Source of the DNA: Nothophaeocryptopus gaeumannii
Lineage: Eukaryota > Ascomycota > Dothideomycetes > Mycosphaerellales > Mycosphaerellaceae
Assembly (NCBI GenBank): GCA_031771865.1
Contig: JASISA010000036.1
Location: forward strand, 1,356,124 to 1,420,123
Length of the DNA stretch: 64,000 nt
Direction of reading: 5' to 3'
In this document: positions 55,028-64,000 of the stretch, in pieces
How the letters are laid out: each line of letters opens with the position of its first letter
How positions within the stretch are numbered: position 1 is the first letter of the stretch
Position numbers and translations under genes: made by a program
The notes under the pieces: generated by a model
Told to the model about the DNA's origin: nothing
The model's database searches: none
What the model saw: only the letters and a program-made list of their open reading frames with translations

Positions 55028-56719
55028 ATTCGACCCACGCGGCCGCACTACAATGCAGTCTGAATCTGAGTCGCTAAATACATTCTCAAGCACTTCAACT
55101 TCCTGCTCCTCAATTTCTGCAGCTGCAGGTTGTGTGCGGCGCCGCTTACGTGAAGTTTTGTCCGCTGTCGCCCTCTCTGCCTCGCGGGCTATCTCTAGCA
55201 CTTCTTGGGTACTGAACACAAACTTGCCCTTCAATGCGACTCGCTTGCCCGTATTTCGTTTCTTCCGGGTCTGAAGCAGCTCCCTCTGCTTTGTTAGCTC
55301 CATACGAAGTGTGGCATTCTTACTGCATAACGCTTCTAAAGCCTGAGTCAGTCGAGAGATGTAGCGCTTAACTGGCGTTGGGAGGTCGGTAGCGCTCTGA
55401 ACAGCAGCAAGACATAACGCATTTGCCTCACGTAGCTCTGTGCTATCCGGAGGATCACTCTGAAGCAGCGAGAGGTCGAGACCGAGTGGTGTTGCCGTAT
55501 TATGCGGCTCTGAAGCCTAAGAAGCCCGCGGTGTAGGTAGCTTCTCGAGCACCACGATTGGTGACAAGGGCCATAGACCAGTCGCTTTGAAGCCAGAGCG
55601 GATATTTGACGAATGTAGCGCGGACTGCCTTGCGCGGATGTACATACGCGTCCACTCGCTGCGTGCAATACGGCCTGCGTCGAGTCGTGAAGCTGCGTCG
55701 GTCTCAGTAGCAAGCGCGCGCTTTAGTGGCGAGAACACGCTCACATCGAGCGGCTGAAGCACGTGCGACGTATGCGGCGGCAGGATCAGAAGGTCAATCG
55801 CATGCTCCATGCAGTACGAAATCACATTCGCAGTAATATGGCTGCCGTGGCCGTCCATAACCAAAAGTCGTCGCTGTACCCGGCCGGTTGGCTTTGTGGA
55901 CGGCTCGAAAACAGTGGTTAGCCACTCATATGCATGGCTATCAGACGTCCAACCGCTGTTGCTTGTTGAGAACCTCCAGTCCAGTGGCGTATCTGCTGGT
56001 ATCCAGGCCGTGTTGGTGTGCTTTGCCTTGAAAATGACTAGCGGTGGAATTGCAACGCTAGTAGCACTAATGCACTCAATCGCTGTTATCTACTCCTGTC
56101 GGCCATTAATGACCTTCCAGCTTGATTGATCTCGGATATTGACTAATGCCCTTGATGACTGACTTGTGCCGACAGCAAATCCAGACTCGTCCATGTTATA
56201 AATGCAGTCCGGGGGGTAGTAATGCTGGATTTGAAGCTTAGCGACAGCATCAAACCACGTCTTTACTGTAGCGGCATTTACTGCAGCATGTCGTACGCTC
56301 TCAATCTGCCGTGTCCAGACGCCTTGGATCTCAGGGTGTCGCGCGCGGAAGCGCTGGGTCCATTGGTCACCAATTGGTCGTAAGGTAGAGGGTAGTGACT
56401 GCGTGAGCTGAAGGCGGGACCGGCGGACTTCCTCAGCCATTTCTGTAAGCAACCTTGGAGATATTGGAAATCCAGTCCGGCAAAGTCGCGATATCCATCG
56501 CACTAGTGTCTGCTCTTCGGCATTTGAAAGTATCTGAGCAGGTTCGTGGGCGTGCGATCGTGAAGTAGTGCCAGCAAGGCGAGCTCGGAGGGTAGAGGCT
56601 GGCATAGAGAAGGCAAGAGCAGCGGCGCGAACGGAGTCGTATTCCTTTCCTTTATATGCTGCGATTGCCGCCTGGACATTGGCTTCAATCTGAGCCGCTT
56701 GCTTTGACAAACGGGCCAT
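55025..56719 (-). pseudogene. Fot1-type transposase with two nonsense codons
   Basis: From the ATG at 56719 (MARLSKQAAQIEANVQAAI) one frame runs 565 codons to TGA at 55027-55025, interrupted only by TAG at 56092-56090 and TAG at 55519-55517. The first fits TGG in GRQE-W-ITAIECI, the second CAG; both are CpA-to-TpA changes on one strand or the other. Domains: a psq-type helix-turn-helix at the N-terminus, a CENP-B/Tc5-type HTH about residues 65-135, then the DDE domain with YNMDESGF, LLVMDGHGSHITANV and PPHTSHVLQPLDVSVFSPLK carrying the catalytic acids. The C-terminus is Lys/Arg-rich coiled coil. No other damage is seen. Confidence 0.9.
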
Positions 56720-56740
56720 ATTTGAGTGTGTAGTGATGGA

Positions 56741-56807
56741 TGAAAGGTGGTGGGTTGGAAATCCGTGCACAGCTTCCCCACCTGCGCAGCTTCCCCACCG
56801 ATTACGT
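56741..56807 (-). repeat. Right terminal inverted repeat, 67 bp
   Basis: Exact reverse complement of 54961-55027, ending CCGATTACGT before a TA. Confidence 0.95.
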
Positions 56808-57339
56808 TACTACATCTCGAGTGCGTGCTCTCGTCCACTTCTTCGGCATACGGTGTACCAGCAACGAGGCTCGTGTCAGGGCAATAATCGCTGCGGTAAA
56901 TCCATTGCAGCATTCTGTCCATAGCAAACGAGTCGAAGAACTTGTGGTCAATGGCGCGAACGCCGACACCCTTCTCCTATTCCGGTTAGCGCACGTTGAA
57001 GGACTGCTTCGAGAAGCACACTCTTGAGCAAGAACGTCCGACCTCTGGCAGACGCTTGCTCTGTGGGCCGAAAACCTGTGGCCGTCGCATCTGATCTCCA
57101 GGTCAGAGTACTGCTGGTCACCAAGCAATCGCGAGACAGCAGAGTACAGTGATGCCATCGTAAAATCACGTTGAATGTTGTATGTGCTCCTGAGAGTTGT
57201 GGCTGGATCGAAGTAGCAGTCTCAAGGAGCGGAGAGTCTGGCTGGCAGCTTCAATGGATTGCGCCCCACTTACAATTCGCCAACATTACAGTCGCTATTG
57301 CTGAGACTTTTCTCATTCGTCCCTATCATGTACTGGCCG

Positions 57340-58382
57340 TCATCTCTTCACAGCTACTCCGCTGGGCTTCGCAATTGTCCCAACACCCTGAGCAATTTTG
57401 TCCGCAGTCGATGTGAACGCATCAGGATGGCTACGTCTGGCTTCTTGCAGGACACGGAGATAGTCTTCTCTCAGCTTTCTGATATCCTTGAAATAAACAG
57501 ATCTCTCCGCAATGACATCCCAGTACAGCTCCTCTGCCTCGAATATCACATTTGAAAGATCGTCTCTTATTTGTCGCAGTCGATTTGGCAAGCCTTGGCC
57601 CTTCATGAGTGCAAGTGCACCAGCAATGACCGTTGAGATTGCTCCAAGGACTGCGATGGCAGTGTGACTGTCGACATTGCGAAGCGCCCCAAGCACGATG
57701 AAAATCGCACTCAGCAGCAGTTGCAACGCCAAGAAGACATACGTGAAAACATCGAAGATACGATATTTGATCTGTATGTATCGGAACTTTCCTCGTATCT
57801 TGCCATACAGTCCATGCTTGATCGCAAGCTCTTTCGGCCGCTGATTAGGGTGCTCGGGTGGTTTCATACCAATCAACTCGTAGAAATGCTCTTTCGTCAA
57901 TGGCTTCGTCTCGTCGTCTAATCGGTCGGCGGCGGGGTCTGGATCGGAGACTTTAGGAGCGTGAGCATAGATACTGACTTTCGCAGAGGCAGGTGTTTGA
58001 GGCGTTTGTATGGTAGCCTGGCGCTTGACTACTTGATTTTTCGGCGTCGCTGGACGAGGACCATCTTGACTCTGTTGCTGTCCTTGTGAGACAGGCTGAG
58101 ATCCACGTTGTCGCTGGTCTCGCTGATTTTGTTGCCGGGATCGTCTTAAGCTGCGTGAAGAAGCAGTCGGGTGCTGCGATTGTCAGAAGGCATGCAACGT
58201 CATCATCTTGATCCCATTCCTACCAACACTACAGCGCTCTCAGCCGGACTCAAACTGTCTTCGTACTTCTTATCTCCATAATTCTCTGAACCTTTCTCTA
58301 CATCACCTGGCTCGCGCCGGTCGTATACGCTGCCCCGCCATGAGCGAAGAGAGTGGGCAAGTTCTTTGGGAAGCTCGTGCAT
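57340..58382 (-). CDS. SLATT-type two-transmembrane protein (fungal SLATT family)
   Basis: Exons 58382-58224 and 58173-57340, intron 58223-58174 (50 bp, GTAGGA..CAG with a CTGAC branch site), 330 residues. The ATG at 58382 (MHELPKELAHSLRSWRGS) is the first after an in-frame TGA. Residues 54-140 are Gln/Ser/Pro-rich and disordered. The conserved part starts at about 145 with KEHFYELIGMKPPEHPNQRP and has two membrane helices, about 196-217 (FTYVFLALQLLLSAIFIVLG) and 225-244 (AIAVLGAISTVIAGALALM), then KGQGLPNRLRQIRDDLSNVI and a helical tail. Established knowledge: SLATT domains are predicted pore-forming effectors in prokaryotic conflict systems, and fungi have their own branch. A role in programmed cell death or membrane stress is inference. 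Confidence 0.82.
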
Positions 58383-58853
58383 GCCTATCCTTGAGGTATA
58401 CAGGCATCAGAGAGGAAGGGAAGAAGGCCTCGTAAGAGCTGAGGTCTAGCAATACCATCACCGGTGTCTGTCGATCTACCAATGATTATTGACGAGATGG
58501 CGTTGCTCGCAAAGTATTCAGCCTTCAGCCATGATCATCACGGTCTCCAACGCCGCGGGCTTATTCGTCCTGAGCCGGACCTTGGTTGCCTTGGCGACTG
58601 GGGTGGAAGTAGCGACTTCGCCCAAGTATCTTTGCAGGTATCAGCAAAGAGGGTATAGAGACGATACATGAGAAGAGAACGTCAAGTAATGCCTCAGGGG
58701 ACATATTGGAGTTAAAGGTGATGTTGCAGGCATCATTGCTTGAAACCCCAAGAGAAAGGCCCTGGCATGCGCTAGTAAAGTCTATTCCCGTGCAGCACGT
58801 TCCACCTCAAAGCTCTTCATAATCACGCAGCAGCAATCCACTTCGCAATCAAA
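58383..58853. other. Divergent intergenic region
   Basis: No gene seen; it should hold promoters of the SLATT gene (minus) and POP8 (plus). Confidence 0.5.
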
Positions 58854-59315
58854 ATGGCAGACGTCGAAGAACTCCCAGATGCGACAGAGAATACTGCTGT
58901 GACCCTCCCAACGACTCAGTCTACTACATTGTCTTCCAAACGCAAGAGGCCAACCAAGAATTCAACGCTCAGCGAGTTCTCCATCCGCAAGCCAACGTGG
59001 GCATATATCCATCTCCAACATCAACACGCCTCAAAATCAAACACAGCACCACTCGACAGCGTCACCGCTCATCTGCACCTCACTTCAGCATTGTCTACTT
59101 TCCTCGGACTCCACGGCACAGCGATCCCAGTCGACATCCTGAAACTCCAAGACCAGGACGTATGGATCCGCGTTCCAGCCGAAGACCGGGCAGCCCTTGT
59201 GGCCGCCGTCGGAGGATGGATGGGCAGCAGTGGTGACGGCTGGCGTGTCCGAGGATGGAGTCACTGGAACACGAGTGCCTTGAGCCGACACTCAGGCCAA
59301 GATCTGTTCGACTGA
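58854..59315 (+). CDS. POP8: RNase P/MRP protein subunit Pop8-like
   Basis: 153 residues, no intron, ATG in good context (ATCAAAATGGC). After a disordered, basic N-terminus (SSKRKRPTKNSTLSEFSIRK) come KPTWAYIHLQ, PLDSVTAHLHLTSALSTFLG, HGTAIPVDILKLQDQDVWIR and VPAEDRAALVAAVGGWMG, the small alpha/beta fold of fungal Pop8. The WIRVP motif and the C-terminal GWRVRGWSHW fit the family. In yeast Pop8 pairs with Pop6/Pop7-type neighbours in RNase P and MRP, which mature tRNA 5' ends and pre-rRNA. The fold match is by motif only. Confidence 0.75.
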   Translation: MADVEELPDATENTAVTLPTTQSTTLSSKRKRPTKNSTLSEFSIRKPTWAYIHLQHQHASKSNTAPLDSVTAHLHLTSALSTFLGLHGTAIPVDILKLQDQDVWIRVPAEDRAALVAAVGGWMGSSGDGWRVRGWSHWNTSALSRHSGQDLFD

Positions 59316-59609
59316 AGGAAGGATGGGAAGAGAGAGAAGCCAAACTTCCATGGCACTAGCTTTTTTCGACGTTCTCAAAACGGATGCTCATCGCAACGAG
59401 CGCAGAAGCATTACCAAGATGCTCTGCAATGATGGCAACTATTGTACAGCATTACAAGCTTGTCCGACCTTCCCAAAACCGTCCCCGAACCCGTTGCCTG
59501 ATATTACTCGTCCTAAGAATCCGAGCTGAAAGCAAAATAAAAACTCTATCACGCTAGAGTATCCCGTAGGCTGCTGGTCGCTAAAGCAGGACCAGTATAG
59601 ACAATCAGA

Positions 59610-62554
59610 TTACTCGCTGGCACCGTCAAGTCCAAGCTGCCGCATGCTATCCGGGTGCATGGCGTGTCCCGATCGCTTCAGAGCCTTTTCAGTCTCGTCA
59701 TGATCTGGTGAGCCGGTCGTCGGTGGCGTCGCTATTTGTCGCGGCTCTCCGTTTCTTGACTCTGGTCTGCTGTGCGAGCGAGCTGCTCCTTTAATGGAGA
59801 AGCCCAGATCCGTATCAGCAACAAAAGGGCCATGCGCAAGATCGTCCTCATTAGTCTGTGGTGTTGCCTGCTCGCCGTCCATGAGATCTTCAGCTGGCGG
59901 CGGCGGAGGTGGCGGCGGAGGAGGAGCTTCGACAGACTCGGTGCGCTGCTTCTTCATTGCAAGCTCGACAAGCTCTTCTCGTCTCCGCTTGAGCGCAGAA
60001 GGGCTATTAGGAGCTTCTTGTGGTGTCGCGTGTTCGTCAGCTATGTCTTCCAGGTCGTGGTCGGAGATCTGATCGTCAACAATAGGGCTCTGCACATCTG
60101 GCAGCGGCGAGCCAGCAGGCGTATTACTCTCCTCGCCGGCCTTCTCATTCCTGGCCTTCTTTTCAGCTCGTTTCTGTTCAGAGGCCTCCCTTTTCTTGAC
60201 GGCCTTCTCGAAGAAAGCCTGTGCATGTTTTTTGACATCTTTCGCTTTCTTGTCACTGATCTTGCTCGGATCCTCGACTCGATTTTTTCGGAAATCAGAA
60301 GCCACCATCTGCTTTGCGAGTTCTTTCGCCCACCGCTTCAAGTCATCCTTGGCCAGCTTGTTCTTGTACTTGCCGACCACATGCATGATGTGCGGCTGCA
60401 ATGCGCTCTCGTACAGCTTCTTCTGCTTCTCCTCCGGCAAGGACCGCCACTTGTCTTCCTTACGTTCCTTCTTCGGTGTTTCGACCGGAGTAGCTGTGGC
60501 CGATGATTGTTTGGGCTGATTCTTCTTATTGGATGCCACAATGTTCTTGATCAGATCGGTCAGGATTTGCTGATCGGAAACGGCCTTGGGCGGTGGAGGT
60601 GGTGGAACAGCGGCGGCAGCTAGAGTCGGCCGTTGCCATGTTGTCGTGCCTGCTTGATTGTAGTAATATGTGCTGCCATTCGCTGCCGTAGCCTCGAACC
60701 AACCCGGCGGAAGAGCACCTGATGGAGGTGGTGGTCGGAAACGAGGTCCCGGTCGTGCAAACGCTGGCCGATGCGGCGCGCCGGCCTTCGGTCCAGTAGG
60801 CGCCTGTATTCGTTCAGGCGACTTCGACCGAGACTTGCTTCTTCGCCTTTCGCCACCGTCTCGCCTGTCTATGCGTTCGAGCTTCCGATCGGGTGCTGCG
60901 ACGTTCGGATCACGTTTCACACGTGGAATGCGGTATGCAATCTCCAGCTTCGACCATGCTTCCAGAAGGCCTTGGGCGCGAGAGGCTACTCCTGCGTCCT
61001 CGTTAGTTACGAACGTGCTGACAGTTTCTTCAATATTCGAGTCTTGGATCTTGTTGCGGGTAAGGCGTGGCATGTTGTCCAGAATGTCCAGGATCTGTAT
61101 GCAGACGTTGACATCCTCCGCGAAGTTCGTGAGTGCCGTCTTCAAAATACGGTATCCGTGGAAACGGACGACTCGGTTGCGCACCTTCTCGTCGTCCGCT
61201 CGCTGTATTCTGGTAAGTAGCTTGACGGCAATCCACTTCTCCTTGCATTGCATGAGCGAAGACATGACCTTGTTCACGCCTTCTTCGTCGAGACCTCTAG
61301 GCTCGACGTTGTTGACGTACTCCTCGTCATCTTCGCCCATCTTCTTCTTGCGCGGTCTCTTGGCGACCGCGGTATCCCAGGCATCCGCATCGTCAATGCC
61401 AAGTGCTTCGATGATGGCGTTTGATAATTTCGTTGCACGCTCGGTCTGAGTCTTGCCTCCGATAAAGCCAGTGCAATTCTGTTCTCCGCAGTAGCATGGC
61501 TGAGGCTCTGCACCATAACGGTCGACATTGTAGTTGAATGTGAGCTCTTCGCCAGCTTTGATATTCCGCTCGGCGAAAATGCCCATGCGGAGCTTGTCGC
61601 CCACCACCCACTTGTCGACATAGCAGTTCGGATTGCAAGAGTGATTGCAGAAACGGCCAAGATTGCCCTTCTTCGTTGCATCAACAAATTCGCCCTTGTT
61701 CAGGGACATGAAGTAGAAATGCTTGATGCCTTCTTCGTCGTACTGGTGCAACTTTCGCCGGAAGACATTCTCGCCTATCACCTCGCCGATGTACTCGAAA
61801 ATGAAGTCGTTAGGTCGTAAATTTGTGTTCGCGCGGAGACCGTAGCCCTTCTTCTCGGTTTTGATGACTGTCACGTCGGCATACTGTCTGAGCTGGAATC
61901 GCCGATTCTGGCATTCGGTGCCACAGCCGCAGTCACCCACGCACTCCATCTTGGTCGCGCGGTTGATGCAATCGGAATCTTCTCCACAGGCATGGTTCAT
62001 ACGAGCTGCTGGATCTGTAGACAATGTAAGACCACTATTCGCAATTCGACTGAGCCATTGGCAAGGATATGATGAAGAGACTTACCCCACTCCTCTGAGC
62101 AGTCGCACTCAAGCGCATGCTCGGTGGATCCAAGGTATTTGTTGCCGTATGTGCATTGTGGTAGCACGTCGAAGGAGTTCGATGCCTCTGCTGTCTTGTC
62201 CTCGTAGTCGAGGAAGAGCGGCGGAGGTCGCTTCTCCACCTTGTGCGAAGTCGAGCGCGCGAGCTTCGGTGGTTTGCCCGGCTCCATCTTGAGAGTGACA
62301 TCGCCTCCTATTATCTCCTCCTTCTCAGGCTTGATAGCAGGAGAGTCGTCGCCGTTTTGCTGCTTCACAGGCGATCGCGACTGTCGCTTGAAGCTGCTGG
62401 GCGTGCCACTGCCGCTGGGTGTACCGGAGGCTCCCTCCTTGGGTGGCAGCGCCATCGGCACGTTGTCCATGTCTTCGTCAATCTCTTCCTCTTTTAGTCT
62501 CATGTTGCGCACTTCTGACTCTAGTCGCGCCGGTTTGCTACTGTCTTCGGCCAT
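59610..62554 (-). CDS. SET2: Histone H3 lysine-36 methyltransferase SET2
   Basis: Exons 62554-62086 and 62014-59610, intron 62085-62015 (71 bp), 957 residues. Domains in order: acidic/Ser-rich N-terminus; AWS domain about 134-197 with its Cys set (ECDCSEEWDPAARMNHACGE, MECVGDCGCGTECQN); SET domain about 198-316 with KGYGLRANTNL, EYIGEVI, GRFCNHSCNPNCYVDKW and ELTFNYNVDRYG; post-SET PCYCGEQNCTGFIG; WW domain about 591-617 (LPPGWFEATAANG); and the SRI domain about 672-765 that binds phosphorylated RNA polymerase II CTD (EEKQKKLYESALQPHIMHVV). The Lys/Glu-rich tail ends in a Pro run. It should methylate H3K36 during elongation. The intron lies inside the AWS domain. Confidence 0.95.
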
Positions 62555-64000
62555 GTTGGCGGTGTCGGCGCGGTGGTGGTGGTTCGAGGATGCAGCCGGA
62601 AGTGAAAAGGCAGCAGCGTCACGGACAAAATTCTACACAACCACCCGGACCAACGCACATGTCACCAGACTGCCCACTCTCAGTCACTCATCCCTCGTGC
62701 GCCGCAAAAGGTTGATATGCTGTAGAGCCGCCGAGTTGACACAGGTGCGCGGTGGTGTTAGCGCAGATCTCGGCGGCGTGAGGTGGAGGGTCTGGACTCG
62801 AGCGATGATGACTCTTGTGATAGAACGCTACGTGACGCGGTCGCTTGGTCGAGGGTGGTAGTAGATCGGAGTGCGGTAGAGTGAAGATGCCGGAGGTTGC
62901 TGCGTACAACATGAGCAAGGGCTACGCTATTACATTTGCATATATAGACTTGTTTCGTACCCCGTTGAGATCGTGCAGCTTTCAGCCTGGTTGATGCCGT
63001 GCGGGCGGATGAGAAGAAGGCGATTGAAGAGAGCAGTTGGCGCTCCAAAGAATGTCACAGCGCGGTGTGTGCGAGATACAGTGAAGCGTAAGGAACAATC
63101 TGGTGGACTTGGACTTCTCATTGCGGAGAAATCCGCAATAGCGTTGATTCCTTCTCTGACAGCGATCTCTCCATTCCGTCCTACAAACAACTGAGATACC
63201 TCCTTTAGACTTGCCTATCATCGTCCACACGGCACCCCTCCATCGAAGTTTCTTTTACTGTCGCGACTGCGCATCGCCTGCTTGGAGGGCCGACACATTC
63301 TCGCTGCCGAGCCGTGCCGAAAGTCTTCACGAGGGATGCCGCATCTCGAGACCGCCTAGACGATACATACCTTACGTGGAACAACATTCTTTGACAAGAC
63401 CAGGTCGGGTTGCTTGGGACGCTGGCCGAAGACGATGCTTGAATCTCAGAATATGCCACTGGCAAGAGGAAGACCCGCGCGAAAGGCCGAGTGAATGGCG
63501 GCGGCAATTGCACGCTGAGCACGGATCGTAAGCTCCCGATATCTGGCGGTTTCTGTACTTCATGCTTCTGGCGGAAACCGTCATCTCGATGCTTCGTTAC
63601 CTGCTTTGTTAGTGTGAAGAGCTGTACCTCGTAGGGAGGAGATGGAGGTGCCAAGACTGCTATGGCGAGGCCCCGTACGAGTGGCCGCCGGAAGAAAAGT
63701 CGGAGATCGATCGGACCGATCTTGACATTTCTGCCTTAAGGATTGCCTTACGACCAACCACTTCACCACAATCAACCATTTCACAACCTTGAAACTATAG
63801 CCTCAACTTTCTGACGCCGGCCACTCATGTCTGCTCCAAATCTTCTCTTAAGCTAGCTTCCATACCCATGCGGTTCAGGAACTTGCCATTCTTCGCAGGT
63901 AGAATCTGGGATCAAAGCGGAACATATAATATAGAATAGCTGCCTGCCGGTCTCTCGCCATGCGCTACTTTTGAAGCCGCTGGACGCAATAATAGCTGCC
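62555..64000. other. Right end, no gene recognised
   Basis: Upstream of SET2 lies its promoter. Beyond about 62,900 open frames on both strands are short and show no family features. A minus-strand frame enters from the right edge and stays open for about 60 codons (to about 63,855), so an exon of a gene beyond the edge cannot be excluded. Confidence 0.4.

Larger units (their letters stand above)
54961..56807 (-). mobile_element. Fot1/pogo-type DNA transposon, complete, 1,847 bp
   Basis: The ends are perfect 67-bp inverted repeats, flanked on both sides by the dinucleotide TA (54959-54960 and 56808-56809), the target duplication of Tc1/mariner-pogo elements. Inside is one transposase frame on the minus strand. 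Identity of the repeats points to a recent insertion. The host BTB frame is continuous when the element and one TA are removed. Confidence 0.93.
54219..57158 (-). pseudogene. BTB/POZ-domain gene split by a Fot1-type transposon
   Basis: The 5' part (57158 down to 56808) starts MASLYSAVSRLLGDQQYSDL and EIRCDGHRFSAHRASVC, a BTB N-terminus, then, after a frame change near 57010, VGVRAIDHKFFDSFAMDRML and QWIYRSDY. It stops reading as BTB exactly at the transposon. The 3' part (54960 down to 54219) continues after removal of the element and one TA: AEKALIAHIHVYGIAEHYVL, LNKFSKATQLL, and the C-terminal zinc-ribbon-like pair CLRC...CRRCGY. Two TGA stops (near 54815 and 54757) have appeared in the 3' part, the second at a small tandem GAGACGCT duplication. 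BTB proteins are often Cul3 adaptors or scaffolds; the role of this one is unknown. Confidence 0.8.

Overview
The window looks like chromosomal DNA of a filamentous ascomycete (Pezizomycotina; Dothideomycetes is my best guess, by inference). Genes are widely spaced, introns are about 47-71 bp with GT..AG ends and CTAAC/CTGAC-like branch sites, and the gene set is fungal: END3, a SPO7-like protein, SET2, POP8, a Zn2Cys6 regulator, MFS permeases, a cytochrome P450 and a fungal AAA ATPase. Broken genes often carry CAG-to-TAG, CAA-to-TAA or TGG-to-TAG stops, the signature of repeat-induced point mutation (RIP).

Layout. 1-10 kb: a PH-domain protein running off the left edge, a coiled-coil protein, an L1-domain ribosome biogenesis factor, an atypical dual-specificity phosphatase and END3. 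10.3-13 kb: a decayed unknown gene. 13-19.2 kb: a DUF300/TMEM184 protein, an MFS transporter and a secreted lipase. 19.2-35.3 kb: an accessory island with a broken DUF3435 (Starship-captain-like) recombinase, a PNP/NB-ARC/TPR NLR with a near-identical 19.6-unit TPR array, a Fot1/pogo remnant, a Ty1/copia element carrying a tract of zinc-cluster modules, and a casein-kinase-I relic. 35.3-53 kb: a P450 with one nonsense codon, a SPO7-like protein, an alpha/beta hydrolase, a GGCT-like fragment, a Zn2Cys6 regulator, a large AAA ATPase and a sugar transporter. 53.3-57.2 kb: a lipoxygenase relic and a BTB gene split by a Fot1-type transposon with perfect 67-bp terminal repeats. 57.3-64 kb: a SLATT-type two-TM protein, POP8, SET2 and an unassigned right end.

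Core genes and accessory DNA alternate. The most unusual items are the NLR with its homogenised repeat array beside a captain-like relic, and the copia element whose pol region encodes at least five Zn2Cys6-like modules between integrase and reverse transcriptase. The NLR and the SLATT protein both belong to families linked to self/non-self recognition, but they lie 30 kb apart and nothing in the sequence shows that they act together.

Gene models were made by eye: exon boundaries come from frame continuity, splice consensus and family expectation. No searches were run.
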